Of a stretch of DNA of 45,000 bases, positions 21,288 through 37,257 are shown piece by piece. The stretch spans positions 4,315,387 through 4,360,386 of the forward strand of contig CM022666.1 of assembly GCA_012295275.1 (NCBI GenBank), read 5' to 3'. This DNA comes from Chrysomallon squamiferum. Its lineage: Eukaryota; Mollusca; Gastropoda; Neomphalida; Peltospiridae. Made by a program: the position numbers and the translations under genes. A model generated the notes under the pieces. That model ran no database searches, was not told the origin of the DNA, and saw nothing but the letters and a program-made list of their open reading frames with translations. Each line of letters starts with the position of its first letter. Positions within the stretch are counted from its first letter, which is position 1.

Positions 21288-22331
21288 TCAGGTTGGGTCT
21301 GGCTCATCTTTCGAATGGGGCGCTCGTATTCTTTTCCCGCTAGGAATGCTGGGTAATCGAATCATACTGTTAGAACCAGTATGCTGAGAAATGGGCGAGC
21401 CGGGGCCCATTCTGGGTGAAATTGGGGTCAGAGGTCGAGTTTTTGTGACGCCATCATAATGACAGTAACTATACGAATCACGTGACAGGCGCGTCAAGGG
21501 CGACTGTATCAAGCGACTGAACCGTTCGCTTTCGTCCCTGGGGCTGAACATCGGGGACGGCGTCGCACCAACGGAGGGGGACATCATGACGCGCCTGTAG
21601 AGGTCGCTGTTCGGTCGCTGACTCGGGGAGGCTCTGATGTAGGAGGGCCGGATGGGCGTGCCGAAAGGGCGAGGCGATGAGGCATAAAATGGCGACGAGC
21701 ACGGGTGGAGCGGAGTGTTTCTGTTCCCCTCGCGCAACAGTTCGAAAAGCACGATCTTGTCCTTCACGTTGGCGTCTGCGTACGCGTCCTGAATCAGAGT
21801 CCTGCAGCACTCCGCCAGCCTCAGTTTCACCGCCAAGTCGAGGGCGGTGAGTCCCTGCTTGTTGGCAACGTTGACGTCCACCCTGGACTTGGTGTTCTGG
21901 TGTTTCGCCAGGATACGTATTGCTTTGTGGTTGTTGTTGTTCACCGCGTGTATTATGGCGGTCGATCCGTCTTTGTCTTGCAAGTTGGGGTCGCAGCTCT
22001 TGCACTTGATGAGAAGACGCACAACGTCCGACTTCTCGTCTTCCATGCTGGCGTACATGAGCGCCGTGCGACCCGACTCGTCCTGACAGTTGACGTCACA
22101 CCCGTGCCTCAGCAGCAGGCGAACCACGTGACCTCTGACGTCATCCTTGTGAATGAACACGGAGTGGATGAGCGGCGTTCGCGAATACGAATCCCTGATG
22201 TTCAGGTTTTTCGTCTTTTGTAAAATTGAGCTGAGTCGGTGAACTTTGCCGAACGAAATGGCCATGAAGAGACCTTTGTCGTCATCCACGGTGGGTGAAA
22301 AAAGCTCACATGTTCGTCCATCTTCCTTCAT
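21288..22331 (-). CDS. Ankyrin-repeat protein with Ser/Pro-rich tail
   Basis: 347 residues from the ATG at 22331, stop at 21288, all in one exon. About five ankyrin repeats span residues 20-183 (for example NIRDSYSRTPLIHSV, DVNCQDESGRTALMYA, DPNLQDKDGSTAIIHAV, DVNVANKQGLTALDLA). A disordered Ser/Pro/Arg tail (205-347) has many S-P/T-P pairs (SSPFYASSP, MMSPSVG, PLTPISPRMGPGSP), which are potential sites for proline-directed kinases. The layout, ankyrins first and a long phosphosite-rich tail, recalls ANKRD34 proteins, but the match is by pattern only. No membrane segment or catalytic domain is seen, so a scaffold role is a guess. An acceptor (ttttctag) ends 10 bases before the ATG, so the start is the first in-frame Met of the exon. 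Coding G+C is far above the surroundings. Confidence 0.88.
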   Translation of the reverse strand: MKEDGRTCELFSPTVDDDKGLFMAISFGKVHRLSSILQKTKNLNIRDSYSRTPLIHSVFIHKDDVRGHVVRLLLRHGCDVNCQDESGRTALMYASMEDEKSDVVRLLIKCKSCDPNLQDKDGSTAIIHAVNNNNHKAIRILAKHQNTKSRVDVNVANKQGLTALDLAVKLRLAECCRTLIQDAYADANVKDKIVLFELLREGNRNTPLHPCSSPFYASSPRPFGTPIRPSYIRASPSQRPNSDLYRRVMMSPSVGATPSPMFSPRDESERFSRLIQSPLTRLSRDSYSYCHYDGVTKTRPLTPISPRMGPGSPISQHTGSNSMIRLPSIPSGKRIRAPHSKDEPDPT

Positions 22332-22341
22332 AGTTCCAGAT
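22332..22341 (-). other. 5' UTR portion of the ankyrin coding exon
   Basis: Ten bases between a good acceptor (gtttattttctag) and the ATG. This implies an upstream non-coding exon, for which 24290 is the best candidate. Confidence 0.6.
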
Positions 22342-22429
22342 CTAGAAAATAAACAAAGAAAGAAAACAAACAAAGTGACTTATGAGCTAAGAAAGAGACG
22401 AGATTCATTTTAGCTAGGAAAAAACTGAA

Positions 22430-22576
22430 GTTAGACCTTGTACTGGACATTATGTTCTAGTTTATACTGGATGTTATATTCAAGTTTATATTGGATATTA
22501 TATTCTCGTTAATACTGGATATTATATTCAAGTTTATACTGGTTATTACATTCAAATTTATACTGGATATTTTATT

Positions 22577-22641
<65 letters not shown>

Positions 22642-22810
22642 CGTTATAGTAAAGTTTATATTGGACATTATATTCAGCTTTATATTGTATATCATATTCG
22701 AGTTTTATACCGGATAATATATTGAAGTTTCTATTGGACGTTATATTCAAGCTTAAACTGAAATAAGAGTGAAATTTATATCGAACCTTACATTCAGGCT
22801 TATAGAGAAC
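22430..22810. repeat. About 29-bp minisatellite interrupted by (TA)n
   Basis: Around a dozen diverged units of the form gtttatactggatattatattcaa, with a pure (TA)n of about 60 bases (22577-22637) in the middle. It lies in the ankyrin-gene intron, just upstream of the coding exon's acceptor. Confidence 0.85.
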
Positions 22811-23280
22811 TAAGATTGACTACGTTTCCCTTAGCACCCATGATAACTGAAAATAAAGGTTAAATATAAGTTCATATGATATGAAAATAAAATGTATATT
22901 GAGATTAGACTGAGAGTGAATTAGTTAATTAAAGATCAATCTACTGTCGAACAAAATATTTAACTGAGGAGAAAAATGGCATTGTTAGAGAATAAAATAA
23001 AAGGAACATTTTTCAACACAAAGAATTGGTAAGTTAAGATTACATGGCGTCATACATATCATCAAGACCATGCATACAAAGAGAGAGGAAACCCGCAGAC
23101 ACTATGTGATGATCTACTTCATATTTTCATATGCAGCTTAAAATGTTTTATGTTAACCTTCCCAGCCACAGGAAAGCACATACTGGTGATAGTACGAATA
23201 AAAATACCAAAATATATTTGGTATACTTATATGGGACAGGTATATTAAGAATTTCAAATCAATTTCAAAACAAAACAATA

Positions 23281-23282
23281 TT

Positions 23283-23350
<68 letters not shown>
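23281..23350. repeat. (AAT)n microsatellite
   Basis: About 23 nearly perfect AAT units in the ankyrin-gene intron. Open frames over it are all-Ile translations. Confidence 0.95.
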
Positions 23351-23353
<3 letters not shown>

Positions 23354-23514
23354 TAATAGATTGTTTTTAATGTTTGCAAATGATGTTTTTATTAATATAA
23401 ATGCCAGCACAGATTAAACGGCAACAAAAATTAATTTGCCTTAAGCGATATTAAAATAATGATGACTATTATGTTTATTAAACCCCGTTGAATCTCACGA
23501 TAATAAACATCTAC

Positions 23515-24170
23515 TGTAGAAACGGCCGTATAATACTAATAAGAAAAACTGCTGTAAACGCATTTAACAAATTATCATTCAGATTCAGTTCGTACCTAAA
23601 CATATACACTAAAAAACGATTATATTATTGTAAACGCATTTAACAAATTATCATTCAGATTCAATTCGTACCTAAACATATACACAGAAAACGATTATAT
23701 TATTGTAAATGTATTTAATAAATGATGAATCAGATTCAGTTCGTACCTAAACATATACACAAAAAACGATTATATTATTGTAAATGTATTTAATAAATGA
23801 TGAATCAGATTAAATTCGTACCTAAACATATACACTAAAAACGATTATATTATTGTAAATGTATTTAATAAATTATCATTCAGATTCAGTTCGTACCGAA
23901 ACATATACACAAAAAACGATTATATTACTGTAAATGTATTTAATAAATTATCATTCAGATTCAGTTCGTACCTAAACATATACACTAAAAAACGATTATA
24001 TTATTGTAAATGTATTTAATATATTATCATTCAGATTCAGTTCGTACCGAAACATATACACAAAAACGATTATATTATTGTAAATGTATTTAATAAATGA
24101 TGAATCAGATTCAGTTCGTACCTAAACATATACACAAAAAACGATTATAATATTGTAAATTTATTTAATA
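23515..24170. repeat. 75-bp minisatellite carrying a donor-like motif
   Basis: About eight units of the type cgattatattattgtaaatg...attcagttcgtacctaaaca. On the minus strand each carries TTTAG|gtacga. A diverged full unit covers the genuine-looking donor at 24290 and another lies at about 24990-25060. The unit length is 71-77 bases. Confidence 0.9.
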
Positions 24171-24289
24171 AATTTCCAGACAGTTCTCATCTAATGGCCA
24201 TTTTGCAGCACGAAATGGCCATTTATTATTAATAAGTAAAACACCACTGTATACTTATTTAACAAATTGCATTCATTCATAGCTCTTAC

Positions 24290-24400
24290 CTTAAACCAGA
24301 ACAATTTCGAGGGTCGAGCATTTCGAAAAGTTCACCATTTCACAAAAGGTTTTTCCGAAGAACACCTCAGCCATTTTGTTTGACAAGCAAATCTAGATTT
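24290..24400 (-). other. Probable non-coding first exon of the ankyrin gene, with a uORF
   Basis: Ends at a consensus donor (TTTAAG|gtaaga, border 24290). It contains ATG at 24374 in strong context (A at -3, G at +4; CAAAATGGCTGAGG, also a YY1-like site) opening a 27-codon frame. That frame ends in TAA at 24291, one base before the donor. If spliced to 22341, the uORF stops 11 bases before the ankyrin ATG. The 5' limit is not known. Confidence 0.5.
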
Positions 24401-25280
24401 CCGTTGCCGCACTTAACGATAACCCACAGCGCCACTAAACTATCCGATAATCCGTGCGTCTTAATCGGCACTACCCGGCGGATTAATGTAATCTTTTTTT
24501 TATATATATATTTTTAAAATTATTTACGCCTTATTGACAGTGAAGCGTATAAGTGTAAATCTACGGTAATCCGAAACCGAGGCAGCCTATTACGGTGGCA
24601 TGCGGTTAATGACGGGTTTCAATAGCTTGCCAACGTGCACAACAGCCAGCTGTCCGTGCATGACCGTGCTATGAACGTTAGCACACAGACACACACACAC
24701 ACACACATACAAACACACATTCACACACACAGGTTAAAGGTTTTGCAAGACGTTAATAAACATTCGAAGGTCTAATTTCATGGATTCTGACTCTGAATAC
24801 AGAATTTGTTTAAACGGTTGTGATTCATAGAATGAAACGTACTTGATACACCCGTACATACAGACAGACACAGAGACATGCACACACATACATACGTACC
24901 TATATAATACATGCACGTACACATACATAACAAACGCACACGCATATATACACAAACATACATATACACATATACAGAAACACATAAATACATTTACACA
25001 TACATTACCAGTCAGACTCAGTTATTATCTAAATCTTTACAGCAGAAAGGGCCATTTACTGTAAATTTATCGAATTCATCTTTTAAGTATCAGGAATATT
25101 TTTGACATCATATTTTTCTTCTCATTTTGTTCTCGTTATCGAAAACATCCCAGTTTGCTTTAAATTAAAATAATTTCAAAATGTACCAACAGGGTTGCAT
25201 GCAAAATAGCTTGAATATATTATTCTTTTATTAATTATCAAAACTCATGTATGTTTACAAAAAAAAAAACAAAAAAAAAA

Positions 25281-25335
<55 letters not shown>

Positions 25336-25428
25336 AATAATAATAAAAACCAGTGTAAATTTGTGAACGTATTTAATGAGCGAAAAAAGATTGTGTATAG
25401 TTTATTTTTACTGTTACATATATTAGCG

Positions 25429-25466
<38 letters not shown>

Positions 25467-26674
25467 TCTATTTATTTTCCATTTGTTACGTTACGAATCT
25501 CTCCTTTCTTCTTTGCTACCAAAGGTAGATCAACAACATCGCTAACTATTCATCAAAACACGAGCCATGAAAAAAAAAATAGCTAATTAATATTAATGTC
25601 TCTAAACCTATGACGTCACACATAAAGTTTCTGAAAGAGTGTAATCATTCCATAACTCTCGATAATGAGAAATTATAAATTTTAAATGATTTGAAATTAT
25701 GTATAGGGTGTATTTTATGTTAAGTGGAATAGTTCTGTTATTATTTTTCAGTAATAGAAACACAGTCGATTATTCCCCTTGACAGTCTGCAAATGTATAT
25801 CTACGATAATGGAGTAAATATGTATTTATTTATTGATCATCACCATCATCATCATGCTGTGTTTTTATACTCTCTCTCTCTCTCTGTGTATACGTGTGTG
25901 TATTTATTTTATAAACTGATATACGTGATGAAAAACTTCGTAATAATCTATTTTAAAATTTTAATAATTACAGTTTAGTTTCGATTAGTATATAAAATTA
26001 ACATAAAACAAAACTATCCACTAATAATAATAATTTTCTCTAAAATATTTTAAATCTTTCTCATCTTCGTTAGTTTCATTAAAGACGAAAAACAAATCGG
26101 CCATTTTATGTCTGTTTTTGCCACTTTTCTTCTAATATCATTTTCACTGTTAGATTATAAATAACAATAAGAAACAAACGGTTTGAATGAATCGCAGAGA
26201 ATGTATGCATATATTTTTACATTATTTTCAAACAATGAATTTTTTGAAGGGTTATACAGAAATGTTTCTTCTCAGTGTTTTATTTTTTTAATTTATTCTT
26301 TTTATTTTATTTAATTTTTCAAAAACAAAAAAAAAACAGATCACGTAAGACTGAAAGCATTATCAACATAATTAAAAATAAAATAATTCAAAATAGTAAT
26401 AATAATAATAAAAATGTAAAAAATTAAAATTTTAAATAACTGTAAATAACAAACTTATTAAATATATAAAAAAATATAAATATATAAAAAAGAATAGTAC
26501 ACAAATTACAAAATTAACAATTTCTGCTCTTTGATTTGTATCATTAATTTTTGTCGAAATAAATTTTTAACATAATTAGAAACGAATATAATTTAACACT
26601 TAGAACGTAATATTAGTTTCATAATTAGTTAAACAAATAAAACCTCAAACAATTTAAAAAAAAAAAAAAAAAAA

Positions 26675-26756
<82 letters not shown>

Positions 26757-26764
26757 ACAAATAT
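24401..26764. other. Intergenic, simple repeats, no gene seen
   Basis: About 24380-24660 has higher G+C and could be the ankyrin promoter. Then (CA)n-type tracts at 24690-24730 and 24890-24990, A-run plus (CA)n at 25259-25330, (TTTA)n at 25430-25470, TGACGTCA at 25611, and a pure (CT)n at 26677-26752 that ends 13 bases from the coiled-coil gene's stop codon. Confidence 0.65.
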
Positions 26765-27258
26765 TCAAACTTCTGATTCTAAAGTTAGCTGAACTTCTTG
26801 CGATGCAGTATCTACGGTAGCATCCTTGTGTTCGGTGGGGTTATCCACCGGAAACAAATCGGTTTCGAAGCACGCGTTGTCTGTTTCTGACGTGCTGTTT
26901 TCCACCGGGATGGTGCTCGGTGCCGGGGGAGGGTTTAACGGAGTCAGCTGAACGAAAGTTTTGAGAAGTTCCTGATAAACCGATTGCAGACTTTCCTTCT
27001 GCGGCTTCTTCGGGACGGCGGGAGGTTTCAGTCGGCTTCTGTCGCTCGTTGTCGCTTTCTGCGCAGCCTTTGCTGCGCACTGCTGAAACGAGGCGTGTTT
27101 TCGAAGGGCGAGTAACTCCAGATGCATCAGCGTTTTCTGTTTCGTTTGGATGAGACTGAGATAATGATTGGCATCCTGAATTGTTTTCAAGGCTGCGAAT
27201 TTTTTGTACATGATAGGTTCTCGTTTCTTAATTTCAGACTCTTTTGTTCTGTCTACAA
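26765..27258 (-). CDS. Coiled-coil protein, exon 3 (last)
   Basis: Acceptor ...ttattatctcag, phase 1 entry, stop TGA at 26765. It encodes the end of the helical region (REPIMYKKFAALKTIQDANH, then LSLIQTKQKTLMHLELLALRK). After it come a Lys/Pro stretch (LKPPAVPKKPQKE, an SH3-ligand-like P-x-x-P) and an acidic Ser/Thr-rich tail ending TLESEV. The last residues resemble no motif I can name with certainty. Confidence 0.78.
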
Positions 27259-27263
27259 CTGAG

Positions 27264-27312
<49 letters not shown>

Positions 27313-27819
27313 TAACAACAACAACGCTTATAATGACAACAACAGTAATAAAAATAACAGTAACAGCAACAACAATAATATATAATTTTTTTTTTGTATT
27401 AATCATACTAAGAATTTACCTGCAATGGGAACGATCATTATCTAAATAATAAATAAAACAAAACAAAACAAAACAAAACAAAACAAAACAAAACAAAGTA
27501 AAGTAAAGTAAAGTAAAGTAAAATAAAGGAAAGGAAAGGACAGTAAAATAAAATTATACAGAATTGTACTGTACGTGTATAAAAATAATATAAAAATAAA
27601 ATATGTAATAAGTAAAATATATATATATAATATAATAATATATATATATGCACTACTACTGCTACTAACAGTAACAATGGTAGTAGTAATAGCAGTAGAG
27701 TAGTAGTAGTAAAAATGGTAGTAGCAGACGTTGTAATAGTAGTGGTAATAATGGTAGCAGTAGTAGCTATAGCAACAACAATAGTAAACAATAGTAGTAG
27801 TAATAGTAATATTAGTAGT

Positions 27820-27860
<41 letters not shown>

Positions 27861-27970
27861 TAGAAGCAGCAACAGCAAGTAGTGGTAGTAGTAGTAATAG
27901 TGTAGTAAAAGCAGAAGTAGTAGTAGTAGTGGTAGTAGTAGTAGTAGTAGTAGTAGTAAGCAGCAGCAAC

Positions 27971-28005
<35 letters not shown>

Positions 28006-28317
28006 CAGCAGTAGTAAAGCAGCAACAAGCAGTAGTGGTAGTGGTAGTAGTAGTAGTAAAGTAGTAGTAGTAAAAGTAGTAGCAGCAGTAGTAGTAGTAG
28101 TAGTAGTAAAAGCAGCAACAGTAGTAGTGGTAGTAGTAGTAGTAGCAGCAGTAGTAGTAGTAGTAGTAGTAGCAGTAGTTGTAGTAGTAGTAGTAGCAAC
28201 AGTAGTAAAAGTAGTAAAAGCAACAGTAGTAGTAGTAGTAGTAGTAGTAGTAAAGCACAGTAGTAGTAACAGTAGTAGTAGTAGTAGTAGTAAAAGCAGT
28301 AGTAGTAGTAGTAAAAC

Positions 28318-28348
<31 letters not shown>

Positions 28349-28386
28349 AAAGCAGCAACAGTAGTAGTGGTAGTAGTATTGGTTAC
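27259..28386. repeat. Intron 2 of coiled-coil gene: (AAT)n, (AAAAC)n and a 730-bp (TAG)n/(CAG)n tract
   Basis: (AAT)n at 27264-27309 abuts the exon 3 acceptor. (AAAAC)n/(AGTAA)n lies at 27455-27530. An imperfect (TAG/CAG)n array of about 730 bases (27650-28380), with a pure (CAG)n of about eight units near 27820-27843, begins within about a dozen bases of the exon 2 donor. Confidence 0.92.
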
Positions 28387-28550
28387 TTGATTTTAGTTTC
28401 TCTTCGAGTTCTTCACGTCTGCTCATGTACTCTTTCAGCAGAAGCGGAAACTGCTCTTCTGCGCATGACAGAACTCTGTTAATTTCCTCCGTCTCCTGAC
28501 ACAGCTGTGTGACCCCGCACTTCAGCGCGTTCATCTTCTTCTCCAGACGT
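28387..28550 (-). CDS. Coiled-coil protein, exon 2
   Basis: 164 nt, acceptor ...tttacaagcag, donor TCAA|gtaacc (weak), phase 2 entry and phase 1 exit. It reads RLEKKMNALKCGVTQLCQET then EEINRVLSCAEEQFPLLLKEY and ends MSRREELEEKLKS: amphipathic helix with leucine-type heptads. Both phases agree with exons 1 and 3. Confidence 0.78.
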
Positions 28551-30403
<1,853 letters not shown>

Positions 30404-30684
30404 CTCGCTTTCTCGAACTGCTGATTAAGATTGTCTCGCTTCATTTGGTAATTAGCGTGAAGGACAAACAAATCGATCAAATCTTCCTCTACGCTGTCTG
30501 GGTTTATCATTGCCGCCTTCTTCGTACCCTTTTCAACACCTTTCTCCGTTTCTCCGCCAGGGGTCGTTTCACAACAAAGACTCGAAGTGCTTGTGCTCTG
30601 ACTGTTGGAACTTGAAGGCGCTGTCGTTGTGCTTTGTAAAGATTTTTTTGAATTTTGAGTCATGAACTTTTTCACGAACGACAT
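30404..30684 (-). CDS. Coiled-coil protein of unknown function, exon 1
   Basis: First coding exon (93 codons plus two bases) of a 312-residue protein with exons at 28387-28550 and 26765-27258; together 939 nt. It starts MSFVKKFMTQNSKKS, has a low-complexity Ser/Thr stretch (residues 18-36), a Gly/Lys patch and then the helix DLIDLFVLHANYQMKRDNLN, where the coiled coil begins (about 68-215). The donor AG|gtacgt is phase 2. I recognise no family. The helical middle and disordered ends suggest a structural or adaptor subunit, but that is only a guess. TGACGTCA and TGACGTCG lie 50-70 bases upstream of the ATG. Confidence 0.8.
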
Positions 30685-30731
30685 AATTCAGCTGTTTCCA
30701 ACAGAGTTGTCTGTAGAAAGGCGTGACATGA

Positions 30732-30755
30732 TGACGTCGTTATATTATGACGTCA
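30732..30755 (-). promoter_or_regulatory. Paired CRE/ATF-type sites upstream of the coiled-coil gene
   Basis: TGACGTCG (30732-30739) and a full TGACGTCA palindrome (30748-30755) lie within 75 bases of the start codon. The spacing from motif start to motif start is 16 bases. CREB/ATF binding is inferred from the consensus only. Confidence 0.45.
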
Positions 30756-34200
<3,445 letters not shown>

Positions 34201-34807
34201 GAATACTATCCTCTGGGAAAATGAGTCCATTGTAACCTCATTTCTGGTGACGTCAGTATAAGTAATGCGGTTTGTTTAATATGTATTGCTCCGCGCTAGA
34301 GTAGTTCTCCACGAGACGAAATGATAATCTTATTAAAGAAATTAAGTACAAAATATTGTATGTTATTTTATCACCACAGAGCAACCATATAAAGACCCGA
34401 TCAACATTATTTTTTAGTGATTAACAGACGCGTTTTTCCTTTTCTTATTGTTACAAGGACGCACTACTCTTGGTGCCTCCGCCATTGTAAATGTAAGCCG
34501 AGGAACCGGGGAAAGCCTGATAGAGAAGTTTCGGTAATAATTTCCAAATTGTTACGGTTACTGGCAATAAACTACGTGGTTCGCATTACGTAATCACACC
34601 AAAACACTTCATTTTTCAGAATAATTGATTACTGACCTTCAGTATTTCATATATTATTGTGCCCAAGCGGATTAGCGGGGACGATTCTAAGGAAAGACGC
34701 ACTTAGTGTTGAATTATTTTGTGTAAATTTTCTTCTGAAATTGAAATACCAGTATATTGGGGACAGTTACTGACTCCATCGATGTTCGGATAATTTATAA
34801 CCAAAAG
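34201..34807 (+). other. Probable promoter and non-coding first exon of TBL1
   Basis: The last base of a candidate 5' exon is 34807 (CCAAAAG|gtaagt). Upstream is a more G+C-rich zone with TGACGTCA at 34248-34255 and a YY1-like core (ccgccattgt, about 34480-34489). The orientation and the 5.3-kb distance suit an intron to the acceptor at 40064. The transcription start is not resolved. Confidence 0.45.
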
Positions 34808-35517
34808 GTAAGTGTTTATAACTGTTCAGTTATTTATTATGATAGTAAAATAATTGTTCGATATTTGTCGACACAATGTTTTCAAATATGCCGCATAATT
34901 CTTACGATAATGATTATGGAGAAGACTATAGGTTAAACTTAGGTATTAATTTTGTGAATTTCTTGAATTAATTATTCGATTTTTATTTATAAGTTACTGT
35001 ATCGAACTAATAATGAGGTCATAAATGATAAATTTCCCACGCAATGCCATACGGTCATTGCGCCTCTTATAACCGAGTTTAGTGAGCTGTTATTTCATTC
35101 GGACGACCACAACCGTCTACCAATGTAATATTATTAGAAAGTAGCTGACATTTAACTTTTATTATCGCTCTTAAACTTAAAAAAAATACGAATTTCATAT
35201 GATTTTGTCTGTTATTTTTCTTGTTATAGCCTGTTTCGGATATCTTGTATTGTTTATTTGTATAGTCATTTTCGGCAAAGACGGCCATTGTTATAGTCTT
35301 TATCAAAAGTGTCCTGCGTGAAGCCTGAATTGTTAACCATCTCGTCTCTCTCCCGCTGTTTGCAGCAGACAGCTGCCCTCACCTGATCGTTTGGCGTAAA
35401 TCTTGATGATTTCTTTCTTTTTTAAAAATATTTCTAAATGAGCCCTTCTCTGCAAATTTGCTTATTTTAATAAATCTGATGTTAAGTACATAATTTTCTC
35501 CAGTTAACAAATCATCA

Positions 35518-35556
<39 letters not shown>

Positions 35557-35952
35557 TTATTTAATAATCATTGATTTTAAGGATATTTTATATTTTTATT
35601 TATTTTTATTTTATTAAATGTTTACTAAAAATAATAATAATAATAATAAATAATTGTGTAATTTGAAAATATAAAAATGGAGTTCATATACTCATCATTC
35701 AAATATAGCATTAAAAATATATATTAATTGTGGATTTAGTTATAATTAACAGTTTTGTTCAAAATACTAAGATATTATTCCTCAGAGTATTCGCAGTTGT
35801 ATGTAGGTATGTTATGACATTCAAATTTGAACACACATCCATGCATAAATAAAATACCTAAATAAATAAAATTTCTTCATCCATTTTGGACAACTGGTAA
35901 ACAACTGATATTGACTCAAATTGAGATCTTAACATATATATCTGTATATTAA

Positions 35953-36009
<57 letters not shown>

Positions 36010-36960
36010 TTATAAAAATGCTTTATTACTTAACTGAAAATAGATGCGATTTTCAAACGATTATAGTCTGTACATATGTTGCTATACATGGGTGAATGAT
36101 TGGCAGTATTACGTGACTAAATAACCCCATGTAACAGTATGATGTAACATCTGAGGAAAAAAAGAAAGAAGAAAAAACCCTTTAACTTTACATTCTTACC
36201 ATGCAGGAGTGGTCCTATTTTTATCGATGACTCATGCCTTTATTTATAACAAATGAATGAAAATGTGCATATTTTATTTTTCGAGCCGAGGAAACAAAAC
36301 AGATGTCTGTTGCTTCCATTTGCAGATATCAGTAGATTTTGTGTGATAACAATACTGTCAGCTTCTCAAAAATGTCGTGACATTTCGTGCTCTGTACCGA
36401 TTAATTCAGGTCAAAACAATGACAAATAATGACAGATATTTTATAGAAACTAACAGATTGTTGTTGTTATGTTAAAGGTATGTAATATCATCATAAATTG
36501 ATTTTTATCATAACTACAGCAAAATTAAATCATAAATAAATCGTTTATTGCAAATGTGGCATAATGAAGGCATAAATTAATCCTCATTGTGGATATTGTC
36601 TGATTAAATAATAAATTAATCGTCGTTATAAATATTGCATAATTAAATCATAAATTAATTTTCGTTGTAAATACCGCACCACTGAATAGTATATTAATTT
36701 TTGTAACAAACACTGCATAATTAAACCATAAATTAATTTCTGAAAACCATAAATTAGATTTCAATATACGTGGAAAACTATTTTTGAATTTTTAAATATA
36801 TATATATATATTTATCTTTCTTATTAAATCATAACTGTAATTATTTCCAGTTTCATGTAATAATGCTTTATATACAACAGAATTTAATATATTGTTAATC
36901 TGATTTGTTGTGACGTGAATTTTTATTTCTCTCTCTCTCTCTCTGATGTTTTATATTTAG

Positions 36961-37013
<53 letters not shown>

Positions 37014-37220
37014 CAACAAAACAATAACAAAAAGAAAAAAAAAAAAAAAAAATGTATAAGGCACCTATTAAAATTTACACAGTATTTCAATCAAGAATAC
37101 GTTTTCAATTCCCGTCTGAGACCACATGTATCGATCCAGGCGGCTATGAAGAAATGGATTTTTATGGCCCACAAGATAGTTTATTTTTAATGTTTGTGTG
37201 TGTAAGCTTAGAAGAAGGGG

Positions 37221-37257
<37 letters not shown>

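Noticed and set aside
4600-24170. CRISPR-like arrays of regular repeats
   Set aside because: The regular arrays are eukaryotic minisatellites without variable spacers or cas genes.
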